Origin: Bacillota bacterium
Lineage (GTDB): Bacteria; Bacillota; UBA4882; UBA8346
Assembly (NCBI GenBank): GCA_023402395.1
Contig: JAEYGI010000063.1
Location: 22,824 to 86,823, forward strand
Reading direction: 5' to 3'
DNA: 64,000 nucleotides
Positions 33,438 to 42,929 of the stretch are shown here, piece by piece. How positions within the stretch are numbered: the stretch's first letter is position 1; each line of letters starts with the position of its first letter. A program made the translations under genes and the position numbers. The notes below the pieces were generated by a model. The model was not told the origin of the DNA. It was given only the letters and a program-made list of their open reading frames with translations, and ran no database searches.

Positions 33438-33860
33438 GTGAAAATCGTGATGGTAATCGATAATACGTTGCCGGTGGGGCTGATCGCCAATACCGCGGCG
33501 GTTCTTGGGCTAAGCCTCGGACAAAAGGTGGCGGGCCTGATCGGGCCGGACACCCGTGATGGTTGGGACAGAATTCACAACGGAATTACCGCCTATTCGA
33601 TCCCGATTCTGGAGGCGACCGATGCCGCGCTCAACCAATTACGGGAAGAGTTATTTAGTGACGAATTTGCGGATGTGACCGTGATTGACTTTTGTGACCT
33701 GGCGCAACGCTCCAAACATTATGATGAGTACATCCGCAGCTTCTCGCAAGCCGTCCCCGGGCAACTGCAATATTTGGGACTTTGCCTCTGCGGGCCTCCG
33801 GAGAAGGTAAACCGGATTACCGGACAATTGCGGTTGTTGAAACAGCGTTCATTCAGTTGA
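33438..33860 (+). CDS. DUF2000 family protein
   Basis: A 140-aa protein with the DUF2000 pattern: KIVMVIDNTLPVGLIANTAAVLGLSLGQ at the start, then IGPDTRDGWDRIHNGITAYSIPIL, and QYLGLCLCGPPEKVNRITG near the end. The fold is related to the peptidyl-tRNA hydrolase II superfamily; function unknown. GTG 33438 follows GGAGGGG with 6-nt spacing. The gene is alone, between the repeat tract and a bidirectional terminator. Confidence 0.85.
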   Translation: MKIVMVIDNTLPVGLIANTAAVLGLSLGQKVAGLIGPDTRDGWDRIHNGITAYSIPILEATDAALNQLREELFSDEFADVTVIDFCDLAQRSKHYDEYIRSFSQAVPGQLQYLGLCLCGPPEKVNRITGQLRLLKQRSFS

Positions 33861-33870
33861 ATTGGAGCTA

Positions 33871-33912
33871 CCGAAAGAAACGCCAGGCGATGTTGCCCGG
33901 CGTTTCTTTCGG
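33871..33912. terminator. Bidirectional terminator between DUF2000 and SleB-type genes
   Basis: A 14-bp stem CCGAAAGAAACGCC/GGCGTTTCTTTCGG lies between two convergent genes. Runs of A and T within the stem allow termination either way. Confidence 0.7.
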
Positions 33913-33948
33913 TACGGCGATGCTTTACTTTAAATCGCAAATACCTCA

Positions 33949-34545
33949 TTACACCGCGAAAACATGGTTTCCAATACGATCGATGACGGTCCGCGACCAG
34001 ACCCAGGAGCGGTCCGGTACTTTGGCCGGGTTAAAGAAAAACTTGGCGCCGCTGGTCGGATCCCATCCTCGAAGCGCCGCTTTGGCGGCCTGGTACGATT
34101 CCCAGGTCGGCTGCCTCCAAATCTGGCCATTGGATACCGATTCGAACTCATGCCGCTTAAAGACATTTCCGGTGATCGTCCTTGGGAACTGGCCGTCCTC
34201 GATCCGGTTCAAAATGACCGAGGCCACCGCCACTTGTCCTTGAAACGGTTCCCCTCCGGCTTCGGCCGTGATCAGCCGGGCCAGCAGTTCCAGATCCGTC
34301 GGGGTGGGCTGAGCCGGATTTTGATTGGCTTCGTCCGGAATCGTCAGCCGGTCTCCGGCAAAGATCAAGTTGCCGCTCAGCGCGTTGGTCTGTTTCAGTG
34401 CACGTACAGAGGTCCCGTTTTGGGTCGCAATTGTATAAAGGGACTCGCCTCGTTTAATATGATGCGACACCGCGGCGTTGGCGGGTATCGCTCCAATTGA
34501 CAGCATCAACATGGCCGCGCCGAACATCGTTAACTTTTTTAACAT
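33949..34545 (-). CDS. LysM + SleB-type cell-wall hydrolase (spore cortex-lytic family)
   Basis: A 198-aa secreted protein: signal peptide 1-24 (LMLSIGAIPANA), one LysM domain (about 27-70, HHIKRGESLYTIATQNG), and a Hydrolase_2 (SleB/CwlJ) catalytic domain (about 83-198) with LLARLITAEAGGEPFQGQVA, where Glu is the catalytic residue, and VASVILNRI. SleB-type enzymes are lytic transglycosylases acting on spore cortex during germination. AGGAGGTTAATTAG precedes the ATG. It is convergent with DUF2000. Confidence 0.9.
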   Translation of the reverse strand: MLKKLTMFGAAMLMLSIGAIPANAAVSHHIKRGESLYTIATQNGTSVRALKQTNALSGNLIFAGDRLTIPDEANQNPAQPTPTDLELLARLITAEAGGEPFQGQVAVASVILNRIEDGQFPRTITGNVFKRHEFESVSNGQIWRQPTWESYQAAKAALRGWDPTSGAKFFFNPAKVPDRSWVWSRTVIDRIGNHVFAV

Positions 34546-34578
34546 TCGCTAATTAACCTCCTAAAACGGTTTTTCCTT

Positions 34579-34660
34579 ATAAATTGAATTAAATTTCGAG
34601 TATGCATCATGTCCCTAAAGACGGCCATGTGCAAAAATTAAGGGATTTAATCCAACTTAA
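34579..34660 (+). mobile_element. MITE-like hairpin element, type 1 copy (82 bp)
   Basis: This 82-bp sequence aligns end to end, at the same length, with 47751-47832: both have A-TTGAATTAAATTTC, CATCATGTCC-TAA, CGGCCATG and a closing TTTAAT-CAACTTA. This copy has lost some inverted-repeat pairing. It lies in the promoter region of the SleB-type gene, immediately upstream of its ribosome site. Confidence 0.75.
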
Positions 34661-35070
34661 AACCAATTTAATTTCGCAAACATATGATTTCATACGATTA
34701 ACCAAATCAATGGAAAAATCAAACATCGGCAACTCGATTCTTGGCGGCTTCGAATCGCAAATACCGGCGGCCATTCTTCCCAAATTGCTGTCAAAACGGC
34801 GTATCGGACCGCATGGCTGTCATTATAACAAGGAGCAGCAGCCACGTCAAAGAACAAGTTTTGGAAACAGTTGCGGATGAGCTGATTGCGCGATGGACAA
34901 ATCCCGGGATCTCATATGGCTGCTGGCGAGTTTGGCCCGGGAGAGGGCCGCTTCATGCCCGAATCTATTGGCGCGGCGATTCATGCCGACGGGGTTTTTG
35001 GGAGGAGGAATCGGTTAATGGTCGAAATGTATTTATAAAAATATGTTTAGCGGCAGGTGTGAACAGAAGA
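34661..35070. other. Region upstream of the histidine kinase
   Basis: No confident gene. The histidine-kinase frame stays open upstream to 34741 and reads protein-like around 34840-35040 (for example VKEQVLETVADELIARW), but no start with a ribosome site was found that joins it. It may be a decayed gene fused by chance, or the kinase may be longer than called. Confidence 0.35.
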
Positions 35071-36849
35071 ATGTTCCAGCCAGCAATGGTTCGAATCCGG
35101 GGAATGGCCGGCAGTTTTTTGGCCGGCTACGCCAATCTGAAAATCAAACATAAACTTTTCTTAATTCATTGTTTGATTGTGATGCTCCTTTGTCTGGTAA
35201 GCCTGGCGGCGTTACAGGCCGCTTTGCATGTTTACGACGGATTGCTTTACAATGAATCGGCCAAGGTATTAAACCTTTCCACCATTAATATTGAAAATGA
35301 ATTGAAAAAAATTGAACAGTTCTCGTCGACCATTATCGCCAACCCCGATATCCAGGATTCGCTTGAGAAACTGAAAACAGGTCCTTCCCGGCGTGGAGAC
35401 CCGAAGGTCGGCTCCGGGATAACGGACATTCTCTGGGTCTATGCCTTTGAGCGCAACATCGCTTCGGTCAATCTTATCGATACCCGCGGCAATCAATTCT
35501 CGGGCGGACTTCCGATTCCGGGACCGCTGGCGCGGCGGATCGTTGCCGAAGCGGTCCGGAAAGAGGGGGTGCTGACCTTCGCCGCATCGGACCCTGACAG
35601 TTCAATGCTTTTCGGCGCTCGGTTGGTCCGGAGAATTCGCAACTTAAGCCTCGAACCGCTGGGAACCTTAATCCTCCGGATCAAACTCGGGGAACTGGTG
35701 AAGCAAGGTACGCTCGGAGCGGCCAATTATAAAGTTAATTTATTGATCCTTGACGGGAAAAAAGAGATTTACCACTCCAACCAATCGTTGAAAATGAGTG
35801 GCAGGTCGTTCGCCCTTTCCGGTGATGCCGGCTATCAGGTTCAGAATATTAACGGGCGGAACTTTTTTATCGCTCACACCTATTCGGCTTTTACCGGATG
35901 GACCTATGTAAATATCCTTCCGTATGAGAACATTTTTCAACGGATTATTCTATTACGAACCGCGATTCTTCTTATTTTTCTTATTCTTTTTTTGAGCACG
36001 ATCATCATCAGCTTAAAACTGGCCCAAAATCTCACCAAGCCCATTGAAACGTTGACCGCCGCGATGAAACAAGCGGAAAGCGGGGATTTTGGCGCGATTG
36101 AGTGGAATGGGTCCGACCTGTCGCGAGCGGATGAGATCGGAGATCTGCAGCGGGATTTCAAAATGATGGTTCAAAAGATCGACAGCTTGATTCAAGAGAA
36201 TTATGCCAAACAGCTCGCGGTCAAAGAAGCTCAGTACCGCGCCTTACAGGCTCAGATCAATCCCCATTTTCTCTACAATACGCTGGAATCCATCAATTGG
36301 CTGGCCAAGGTCAATCGGCAGCCGGAGATCTCGCGGATGGTCGAATCCCTCGGCAACCTGTTGCGAAATGCCATCAACAATAAGCAATCCATCACCACGC
36401 TTGGCGAAGAGCTTCAGCTATTGGAGGATTATGTGTTGATTCAAAAAGTCCGTTTCGGAGCGAGGTTGGAAATTGAGATCGAGATTGATCCAAAATGGCA
36501 CGGGCTGCCGATTCCCAAACTTACCTTGCAACCACTACTCGAGAATTCCATCCACTACGGACTGGAAGCCATGCTGGAGGCCTGCCGGATAACCGTCCGT
36601 TCCGTTGTCCGCGACGATTGCCTGGAGATTTGGATCGAGGACAACGGGCCCGGAATTGATCCGGAGATTCTTCGCAAACTGGAAACCGGCCAAATCAAGC
36701 CGCAAGGATCGGGAATCGGATTAAGCAATATCAATGACCGGCTCCGGCGCTATTTTGGAGAAAAGTACGGCCTGGAGGTTCTCAAGGGGCGAATCAAAGG
36801 AACCGGAATCATCATCCGGATTCCATGGACGGAGGGCGCCGATAGATGA
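35071..36849 (+). CDS. YesM/LytS-type sensor histidine kinase
   Basis: 592 aa from ATG 35071. A membrane segment at about 28-52, an extracytoplasmic sensing region (about 55-290) and a second membrane helix (LRTAILLIFLILFLSTIIIS) are followed by a HAMP linker (TKPIETLTAAMKQAESGDFG) and a His_kinase domain with the phospho-acceptor His in QINPHFLYNTLESINWL, then an ATPase domain with LQPLLENSIHYGLE, WIEDNGPGID and GSGIGLSNINDRL. This is the YesM family that senses pectin-derived sugars in bacilli. The start is uncertain because the frame is open far upstream. It overlaps the response regulator by 4 bp. Confidence 0.9.
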   Translation: MFQPAMVRIRGMAGSFLAGYANLKIKHKLFLIHCLIVMLLCLVSLAALQAALHVYDGLLYNESAKVLNLSTINIENELKKIEQFSSTIIANPDIQDSLEKLKTGPSRRGDPKVGSGITDILWVYAFERNIASVNLIDTRGNQFSGGLPIPGPLARRIVAEAVRKEGVLTFAASDPDSSMLFGARLVRRIRNLSLEPLGTLILRIKLGELVKQGTLGAANYKVNLLILDGKKEIYHSNQSLKMSGRSFALSGDAGYQVQNINGRNFFIAHTYSAFTGWTYVNILPYENIFQRIILLRTAILLIFLILFLSTIIISLKLAQNLTKPIETLTAAMKQAESGDFGAIEWNGSDLSRADEIGDLQRDFKMMVQKIDSLIQENYAKQLAVKEAQYRALQAQINPHFLYNTLESINWLAKVNRQPEISRMVESLGNLLRNAINNKQSITTLGEELQLLEDYVLIQKVRFGARLEIEIEIDPKWHGLPIPKLTLQPLLENSIHYGLEAMLEACRITVRSVVRDDCLEIWIEDNGPGIDPEILRKLETGQIKPQGSGIGLSNINDRLRRYFGEKYGLEVLKGRIKGTGIIIRIPWTEGADR

Positions 36850-38399
36850 TGTATAAAGTGTTATTAGTGGACGATGAGCCGATCATCCGTGACGGAATCG
36901 CAACGGTTATCGATTGGGAACAGCATGGCTTGGAATTGATTGGAACCGCACCGAACGGAGTGGAGGCGTTAGCGATGATTCACGCCGAACCGCCCCGGAT
37001 CGTGATTACCGATCTCAAGATGCCGGTGCTGGATGGGTTGGAATTGATTGCAAAAGCCAAAGCGGAGCACCCGGAGATCGAGTTTGTGGTATTGTCCGGC
37101 TACAGCGAGTTTGAATCGGCCAAAGCCGCGATGCGCTTCGGGGTCAGGCATTATTTGCTGAAGCCGTGTAATGAAAACAAAATCGTTCAAGTCTTATTGG
37201 AATTAAAAAGCGATCTAGTCCGCCGCGATCAACAGGAAGAATTCCTCCGGAAAAACCGGGAGAATCTTGAGAAGGTTTTGCCGCTGGTGAAAGAGCAGTT
37301 TCTCCGGGATTTCGTTACCGGCCGGAGTTACACCAAAATGGAGTATCAAGAGTACCGGCGACTTTTCGGCCTGGAGGACCAGGCGATCCGCTTGATTTTG
37401 TTTGAACCGGAGGCTGAGTGCGGGGTGGAAGAACTGTTCGGATTGGCCGGGGTCATTGATACTCATCTCGCGCAATCCAAATATTTAAACACCGTGCTTA
37501 GGAATCAAGTGTTGACCTTGACCGGAGATGTGAGCGACGTCGAACTTTTGGGGCTGATCCAACGGGTGAAGGATCAATTCGGCGCTATTTATCATATGGA
37601 GATTAGTGTCGCCTATAGCGATCCGAGCCGATTCGAGGATACTCCCGGCGTATTCTCGGAAATGCAAGAGTGTCTGCGACACTCCTTTTATCTCGGGGCG
37701 GGAAGCGTGATCACTAAAAAAGACATCGACTGGGGGGACGGTTCAGAAGCCGGAGGAAAGCTGCATTTTGATTTTGAAGCACTGGCCCTGGCGATCAAAA
37801 GCGGGAACGCCGGAGCGGTCGACGCGGCGCTCGATCTGTTTTTCAATCAGTTGCAATCGGGGAAATACCGGATAAGTGTGGCGCGAAGTTATGCCTCCGA
37901 ATTATTGATGATTATTATCCGGCAGTCCCGGCGGGAACAAGAGGAATCGGATATGGGGGCCATGGATGCGCTACGGGCAATGACCTCCTTGGAGCAGATC
38001 CGGGAATCGATCCGGACTATTGCCGCCCGAATCACCAAAGCCAATTATGAAGCGATCACAACCCAGCATGACCGGATCATTGGCGCTTTGACCCAATATG
38101 TGCGGGAACATTTGAACGACGAGCGTCTTTCACTAAGGCATCTCGCCACGGAGGTCGCTTTTTTAAGCGAGAGTTATTTGAGTAAACTCTTTACCAAGGT
38201 AACCGGTGAAAACTTTTCTCATTATCTGATGCGGATCCGGATGGAGAAAGCCAAGGAATTGATCGAGAAAGACGGAAATCAACCAGTATACGAAGTTGCC
38301 CAGCAGATCGGGCTGGGTAACAATCCGCAATATTTCAGCCAGTTATTTCGGAAATATACCGGGGTGACGCCTTCCGAATATAAGAAGACCATCGACTAA
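36846..38399 (+). CDS. YesN-type response regulator with AraC DNA-binding domain
   Basis: 517 aa. The receiver domain (1-120) has VDDEP near the start, the phospho-Asp in IVITDLKMPVLDGLE and the conserved Lys in HYLLKPCNENK. A middle domain of about 260 residues follows, and the last 100 residues form two AraC-type helix-turn-helix motifs (LSLRHLATEVAFLSESYLSKLF and EVAQQIGLGNNPQYFSQLFRKYTG). Paired with the kinase, it should activate the sugar transporter and rhamnose genes that follow. ATG 36846 overlaps the kinase stop. Confidence 0.94.
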   Translation: MMYKVLLVDDEPIIRDGIATVIDWEQHGLELIGTAPNGVEALAMIHAEPPRIVITDLKMPVLDGLELIAKAKAEHPEIEFVVLSGYSEFESAKAAMRFGVRHYLLKPCNENKIVQVLLELKSDLVRRDQQEEFLRKNRENLEKVLPLVKEQFLRDFVTGRSYTKMEYQEYRRLFGLEDQAIRLILFEPEAECGVEELFGLAGVIDTHLAQSKYLNTVLRNQVLTLTGDVSDVELLGLIQRVKDQFGAIYHMEISVAYSDPSRFEDTPGVFSEMQECLRHSFYLGAGSVITKKDIDWGDGSEAGGKLHFDFEALALAIKSGNAGAVDAALDLFFNQLQSGKYRISVARSYASELLMIIIRQSRREQEESDMGAMDALRAMTSLEQIRESIRTIAARITKANYEAITTQHDRIIGALTQYVREHLNDERLSLRHLATEVAFLSESYLSKLFTKVTGENFSHYLMRIRMEKAKELIEKDGNQPVYEVAQQIGLGNNPQYFSQLFRKYTGVTPSEYKKTID

Positions 38400-38558
38400 T
38401 CCTCCCATCTCCTCAGCCGCCCGGTTCAGTGCTTGATTGAAACAGGACATCATTTTGAACAAAGATCACCAATTTCTTTATTAACAGAACTACAACGAAA
38501 CTTTAACATAATAAGTGCCGGCGCTAATGCCGGGACTTACAAAAAAAGGGGTGGAGTG

Positions 38559-39845
38559 ATGAAACGGTTACTAGCGGTTTTGCTGATGGCCACGATTGTC
38601 CTTTCGTTAGCGGTGAGCAGCCTTGCGGCGCCAAAGGTCACCTTGAGGGTTGCCTGGTGGGGCAATCCCACCCGGGACGCCCGGACGTTGAAAGCGATCG
38701 AGATGTACATGGCACAGAACCCAAATGTCACCATTGAGACTGAAACCACCGGGTGGACAGGTTATTGGGATAAGCTGGCCACTCAGGCCGCGGCCAATAA
38801 TCTTCCCGATGTGATTCAACATGATTACGCGTACATCACCCAATACGCTGAGAAGAATTTACTGTATGATCTAGCTCCGGCTGTTAAATCCAAAAAGATT
38901 GATCTTACCAATGTCACGGAGGCCTATATCTCTGGCGGAAGGGTCAAGAAGAAGCTTTATGGAATCAGTCTCGGAACCAACGCCTGGTGCATTATCTACG
39001 ATCCGGCCGTGTTGCAAAAAGCCGGCCTTGCCCCGCCGAGTCCCGACTGGACCTGGGCCGACTTTGAGAAGCTGGCCACCGAAATTTATAAGAAAACCGG
39101 CGTGCAGACCATGCCGCTGTCCACTATTGATCCCCGGGTGATGTTTGACGACATGATCCGGCAGACCGGAAAACCGTTCTTCGCTCCGTCCGGGAATTCA
39201 TTGGGTTTCAGCGATGATAAAACGTTGATTGAGTTCTATGAGATTCAACTCCGGCTTTTGAAAGCGGGGGTTTTAATCAAGCCGGACACGGCCTTTGTAA
39301 TTACCACGCCTCAAGAAGCTCCCTTTGCCAAGGGAAAGTCTTGGGTCGAGTTTGTCTGGAGCAACCAAGTGGTCTCCCAGCAGGCGGCCGCCAACCGGCC
39401 GGTGGGGATCGCCCTTTCCCCGAAAATCGCCAAAGCCAAGCGGCCCGGCACTTATTTGAAACCTTCGATGTTCTTCTCGATCGCCAATTCCTCGGCCAAT
39501 AAGGAAGAGGCCGTCAAATTCTTGAATTACTTTTTGAACGATATCGAAGCCAACAAAGTATTGCTGGCGGAACGGGGCATTCCGATCATCCCCAAAGTGC
39601 GGGATACCTTGAAAGAAATGGTCGACCCGGTCAACCGTCAGGTTTTTGAATACATTTCCCTGGTCGGCAATAATCACGCCAGTCCCATTGATCCGGCGGA
39701 TCCGGTGGGCGCCGGGGAAGTACTCAAAATTTTCCGGACCATCGATCAGGAAGTATTGTATGGGACGACTTCGCCCAAGGCCGCAGCAGCCAAGTTTATC
39801 AAACAGGCCAACGAAGTCCTTGCCAAGAATAAAACCGCCAAATAG
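38559..39845 (+). CDS. ABC transporter sugar-binding lipoprotein-like protein (family 1)
   Basis: A 428-aa periplasmic-type solute-binding protein. Signal peptide 1-23 (LLMATIVLSLAVSSLAA) without a clear lipobox; then the family 1 pattern VTLRVAWWGNPTRDARTLK, DVIQHDYAYITQYAEKNLLYDL, KKLYGISLGTNAWCIIYDPAVL and PDWTWADFEKLATEI. It would bind an oligosaccharide, probably rhamnogalacturonan fragments given the operon. GGGGTGGAG precedes the ATG 38559, and two permease genes follow. No transporter ATPase gene lies nearby, which is usual for this class (shared MsmX-type ATPase). Confidence 0.92.
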   Translation: MKRLLAVLLMATIVLSLAVSSLAAPKVTLRVAWWGNPTRDARTLKAIEMYMAQNPNVTIETETTGWTGYWDKLATQAAANNLPDVIQHDYAYITQYAEKNLLYDLAPAVKSKKIDLTNVTEAYISGGRVKKKLYGISLGTNAWCIIYDPAVLQKAGLAPPSPDWTWADFEKLATEIYKKTGVQTMPLSTIDPRVMFDDMIRQTGKPFFAPSGNSLGFSDDKTLIEFYEIQLRLLKAGVLIKPDTAFVITTPQEAPFAKGKSWVEFVWSNQVVSQQAAANRPVGIALSPKIAKAKRPGTYLKPSMFFSIANSSANKEEAVKFLNYFLNDIEANKVLLAERGIPIIPKVRDTLKEMVDPVNRQVFEYISLVGNNHASPIDPADPVGAGEVLKIFRTIDQEVLYGTTSPKAAAAKFIKQANEVLAKNKTAK

Positions 39846-39993
39846 AACGGTTTAACGAGGCCGGGGATTTGCCGGCAGCAGATGCAGCGGCATTTATTTC
39901 CCCTTTAACGAAAAATAGAGGCCGGAGGAATGCCGCCGCATCGTAAAATACTGGCAACATCCGGCTTATTTTCTAGCAATGGAGGGCATTCGG

Positions 39994-40959
39994 TTGCAAC
40001 AGACGGAAGCGCCGCAACGGCTTAAAACCAATGGGCTGCTCAATAAAATCGCGGGGCTCAAAGCGAAGATCTCTGGTTCGGATCAGGTGGCGGGGTACAT
40101 CTTCATTGCCCCGTTTCTGGTGGGCTTTTTTTGTTTTACCTTGATTCCGATAACAGCTTCGGTTTATTTTTCATTTTCCCAATATGACCTGCTTTCCAGG
40201 CCGGTCTTAAGCGGCCTGGTCAACTTCAAGGCAATGTTTGGCGATGAGAATTTCTGGAAATCGCTCGCGGTCACGTTTCATTATGCCTTCGTATCCGTTC
40301 CGCTGCGCTTAATCTTTGCGCTGGCCGTGGCCATGATCTTCGCCAGGAAAGCCAAAGGGGTCGGGGTATACCGGACCGTATATTACCTGCCGTCCATCAT
40401 CGGAGGAAGCATCGCGGTTTCGGTGATGTGGCGCAGGCTGTTCATGGGGGACGGGGCGTTGAATTCGGCCCTGGCTCTGATCGGAATTCATTCGGATACC
40501 TCTTGGATCGGAAACCCGCGGACCGCGATCTGGACCCTGATTTTGCTGGCGGCGTGGCAGTTCGGGTCGTCGATGTTAATCTTTCTGGCGGGATTGAAAC
40601 AGATTCCCGAGAGTTATTACGAAGCCGCCGTGATCGATGGAGCCAATGCGTTTCAAAAATTCTTTAAAATTACCATCCCGCATTTAACGCCGGTGATCTT
40701 TTTTAATTTAGTAATGCAATTGATCAATGGTTTTACCGTGTTTACCCAGGCCTTCGTGATCTCCGGCGGCACCGGAGATCCGATGAACAGCACGCTGGTA
40801 TACGCGCTTTATTTATATAGGAAAGCGTTTGAGTTTTACGATATGGGCTATGGGTGTGCCATGGCCTGGGTGCTGGTGATGATCCTGGCCGTTTTCACGG
40901 CGCTAATCTTTAAATCCTCCAATTTCTGGGTGTACTATGAGACGAAGGAGGATTCATAA
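39994..40959 (+). CDS. ABC sugar transporter permease (MalF-like)
   Basis: A 321-aa permease with six membrane helices and the EAA loop YYEAAVIDGANAFQKFFKIT that contacts the ATPase. TTG 39994 was chosen because GGAGGG at 39981-39986 has ideal spacing to it, while ATG 39979 lies before that site. It ends where the next permease begins (1-bp overlap). Together with the binding protein it forms a CUT1-type importer for oligosaccharides. Confidence 0.92.
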   Translation: MQQTEAPQRLKTNGLLNKIAGLKAKISGSDQVAGYIFIAPFLVGFFCFTLIPITASVYFSFSQYDLLSRPVLSGLVNFKAMFGDENFWKSLAVTFHYAFVSVPLRLIFALAVAMIFARKAKGVGVYRTVYYLPSIIGGSIAVSVMWRRLFMGDGALNSALALIGIHSDTSWIGNPRTAIWTLILLAAWQFGSSMLIFLAGLKQIPESYYEAAVIDGANAFQKFFKITIPHLTPVIFFNLVMQLINGFTVFTQAFVISGGTGDPMNSTLVYALYLYRKAFEFYDMGYGCAMAWVLVMILAVFTALIFKSSNFWVYYETKEDS

Positions 40960-41801
40960 TGAGCGGATTCAAGCGTGGGTTGCGGGGCTTGGCCTACCAC
41001 GGCGGCGTTATTTTATTGGGTTTATTGATGATTTATCCGGTATTGTGGATGGTTTTCAGTTCTTTTAAGGATAATACGGAAATATTCGGCACTGCGTCAC
41101 TGTGGCCGCAGCAGTTTAAACTGGAGAACTTCGTCCGGGGCTGGCAGGGGGTTGGCGGCGTTTCCTTCGCGGTCTTCTTTCAGAATTCATTCTATTATGT
41201 GATTCTGGCAACGATCGGCACCGTGTTCTCATCGGCGCTGGTGGCTTACGGCTTTGCCCGGATCAAGTTCTTCGGAAGGAATTTCTGGTTTGTCTGCATG
41301 TTGTTGACGATGATGATCCCCTATCAAGTGGTGATGATTCCGCAATTCATTCTTTTCTTCAAACTCGGGTGGGTCAATTCCTTTAAGCCATTGATCATTC
41401 CCATGTTTTGCAGCCAGCCTTTTTTTGTGTTTCTGATGATCCAGTTTATTCGCGGCTTGCCGATTGAACTGGATGAGTCCGCCAAGATCGACGGCTGCGG
41501 CCGCTATCGGATCTTTACCAAAATTATCTTGCCGTTGATCTCGCCGGCGTTGATCACCGCGACGATCTTTCAATTTTACTGGAGATGGGATGACTTTCTG
41601 GGTCCGCTGCTTTATTTGAACAAGCCCAAATTGTATACGGTATCGCTGGCGTTGCGAATGTTTGCCGATCCGTCCACCGCGACCGATTGGGCGGCCATGT
41701 TTGCCATGGGAACGCTGTCGCTCGTTCCGATCTTCCTGATCTTTGTGATGTTTCAAAAATACCTGGTGGAAGGGATCAGCACGACTGGTCTGAAAGGCTG
41801 A
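40959..41801 (+). CDS. ABC sugar transporter permease (MalG-like)
   Basis: A 280-aa permease with six helices and the EAA loop variant ELDESAKIDGCGRYRIFTKI. The end LVEGISTTGLKG is the typical MalG-type C-terminus. ATG 40959 follows GAAGGAGG. It completes the membrane part of the CUT1 importer. Confidence 0.94.
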   Translation: MSGFKRGLRGLAYHGGVILLGLLMIYPVLWMVFSSFKDNTEIFGTASLWPQQFKLENFVRGWQGVGGVSFAVFFQNSFYYVILATIGTVFSSALVAYGFARIKFFGRNFWFVCMLLTMMIPYQVVMIPQFILFFKLGWVNSFKPLIIPMFCSQPFFVFLMIQFIRGLPIELDESAKIDGCGRYRIFTKIILPLISPALITATIFQFYWRWDDFLGPLLYLNKPKLYTVSLALRMFADPSTATDWAAMFAMGTLSLVPIFLIFVMFQKYLVEGISTTGLKG

Positions 41802-41843
41802 TTTTTAACGCGAATTGATTTTGATCGAGTTGGAGGGAATTTT

Positions 41844-42905
41844 GTGAACGAGTCCGCGCTTCAATACGATGAGCAGCAGATTAAAATGCTAATGGATCGG
41901 ATCGTCAAGCGAACGATGCGGGTCGATTTTACCTGGGACTGGCCGTGCGGGGTCGCGTTTTATGGGATCAGCAGGGCCTGGGAAGTGACCCGGAATCCGG
42001 AGTATCTTGATTTTTTGACGCAATGGGTGGATGAATACCTGGAGATTGGGCTGCCGCCTTTCACCGTGAATGCGGTCTCGATGGGCCACACCATGATCAC
42101 GCTGTATGAGGCCACCGGCGATTCGAAATACTGGGAGATCGCGCTCCGCAAGGCGGAATACCTGCGCCGGGAAGCGGTACGGTTTGGCGAGGGGGTATTT
42201 CAGCATACCGTCTCCTCCAATAACGATTTTCCCGAGCAGGCCTGGGCCGATACCTTGTTTATGGCCGCTTATTTTCTGCTGCGAATGGGAGTCAAACTCA
42301 ACAATCAGGAATATATCGACGACGGATTGAATCAGTATTACTGGCATGAGGAATTTCTCCAAAACGAGGTAACCAACCTTTACTATCACGGCTGGGATCA
42401 TCTTCATCAAAATCATATGTCGGGATTGTTCTGGGCCCGGGGAAACGCGTGGGCCGCGTTGACCATGGCCGAAGCGCTGAAATTGATCAATTATTTGTAC
42501 CCGATGTTTATGCGGATTGAGGGTTCATTGCGCGATCAATTGAGCGCCTTGACCCGTTTGCAATCGCCGGAAGGACTGTGGCATACGATTCTTACCGATG
42601 ATACTTCTTATTTGGAAACTTCGGCGTCGGCGGGAATCGCGGCCGCGCTGGTCATCAACGGCCATCCATTGCACCGGAAATACACTCAAAAGGCGTTGCA
42701 AGGGATCATCGCCAACATTGGGGAGGACGGAACGGTTAAAAATGTCTCGGCCGGGACTGCGGTGATGAAGGATAGCGAGTCTTATCGCCAAGTGCCTAGG
42801 AAACGAATCCAAGGTTGGGGGCAAGGGCTGACCTTGGCTTTCCTGGCGGCGTTGCTTCAATGGCACCCGTTGGAACAAGCCGGAGAGGAATTGTCATCGC
42901 GTTGA
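41844..42905 (+). CDS. GH105 unsaturated rhamnogalacturonyl hydrolase (YteR-like)
   Basis: A 353-aa (alpha/alpha)6-barrel protein without signal peptide, so it acts in the cytoplasm. Visible GH88/GH105 motifs: WDWPCGVAFYGISRAWE, EQAWADTLFMAAYFLLRMG containing the Asp used as general acid/base in YteR, YYHGWDHLHQNHMSGLFWARGNAWAA, and GWGQGLTLAFLA at the end. It cleaves the unsaturated galacturonosyl-rhamnose disaccharide made by rhamnogalacturonan lyases, releasing rhamnose for the next genes. GTG 41844 has GGAGGG 6 nt upstream. Confidence 0.92.
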   Translation: MNESALQYDEQQIKMLMDRIVKRTMRVDFTWDWPCGVAFYGISRAWEVTRNPEYLDFLTQWVDEYLEIGLPPFTVNAVSMGHTMITLYEATGDSKYWEIALRKAEYLRREAVRFGEGVFQHTVSSNNDFPEQAWADTLFMAAYFLLRMGVKLNNQEYIDDGLNQYYWHEEFLQNEVTNLYYHGWDHLHQNHMSGLFWARGNAWAALTMAEALKLINYLYPMFMRIEGSLRDQLSALTRLQSPEGLWHTILTDDTSYLETSASAGIAAALVINGHPLHRKYTQKALQGIIANIGEDGTVKNVSAGTAVMKDSESYRQVPRKRIQGWGQGLTLAFLAALLQWHPLEQAGEELSSR

Positions 42906-42929
42906 GCCTTGGGAAAGGAGAGCGTAGGC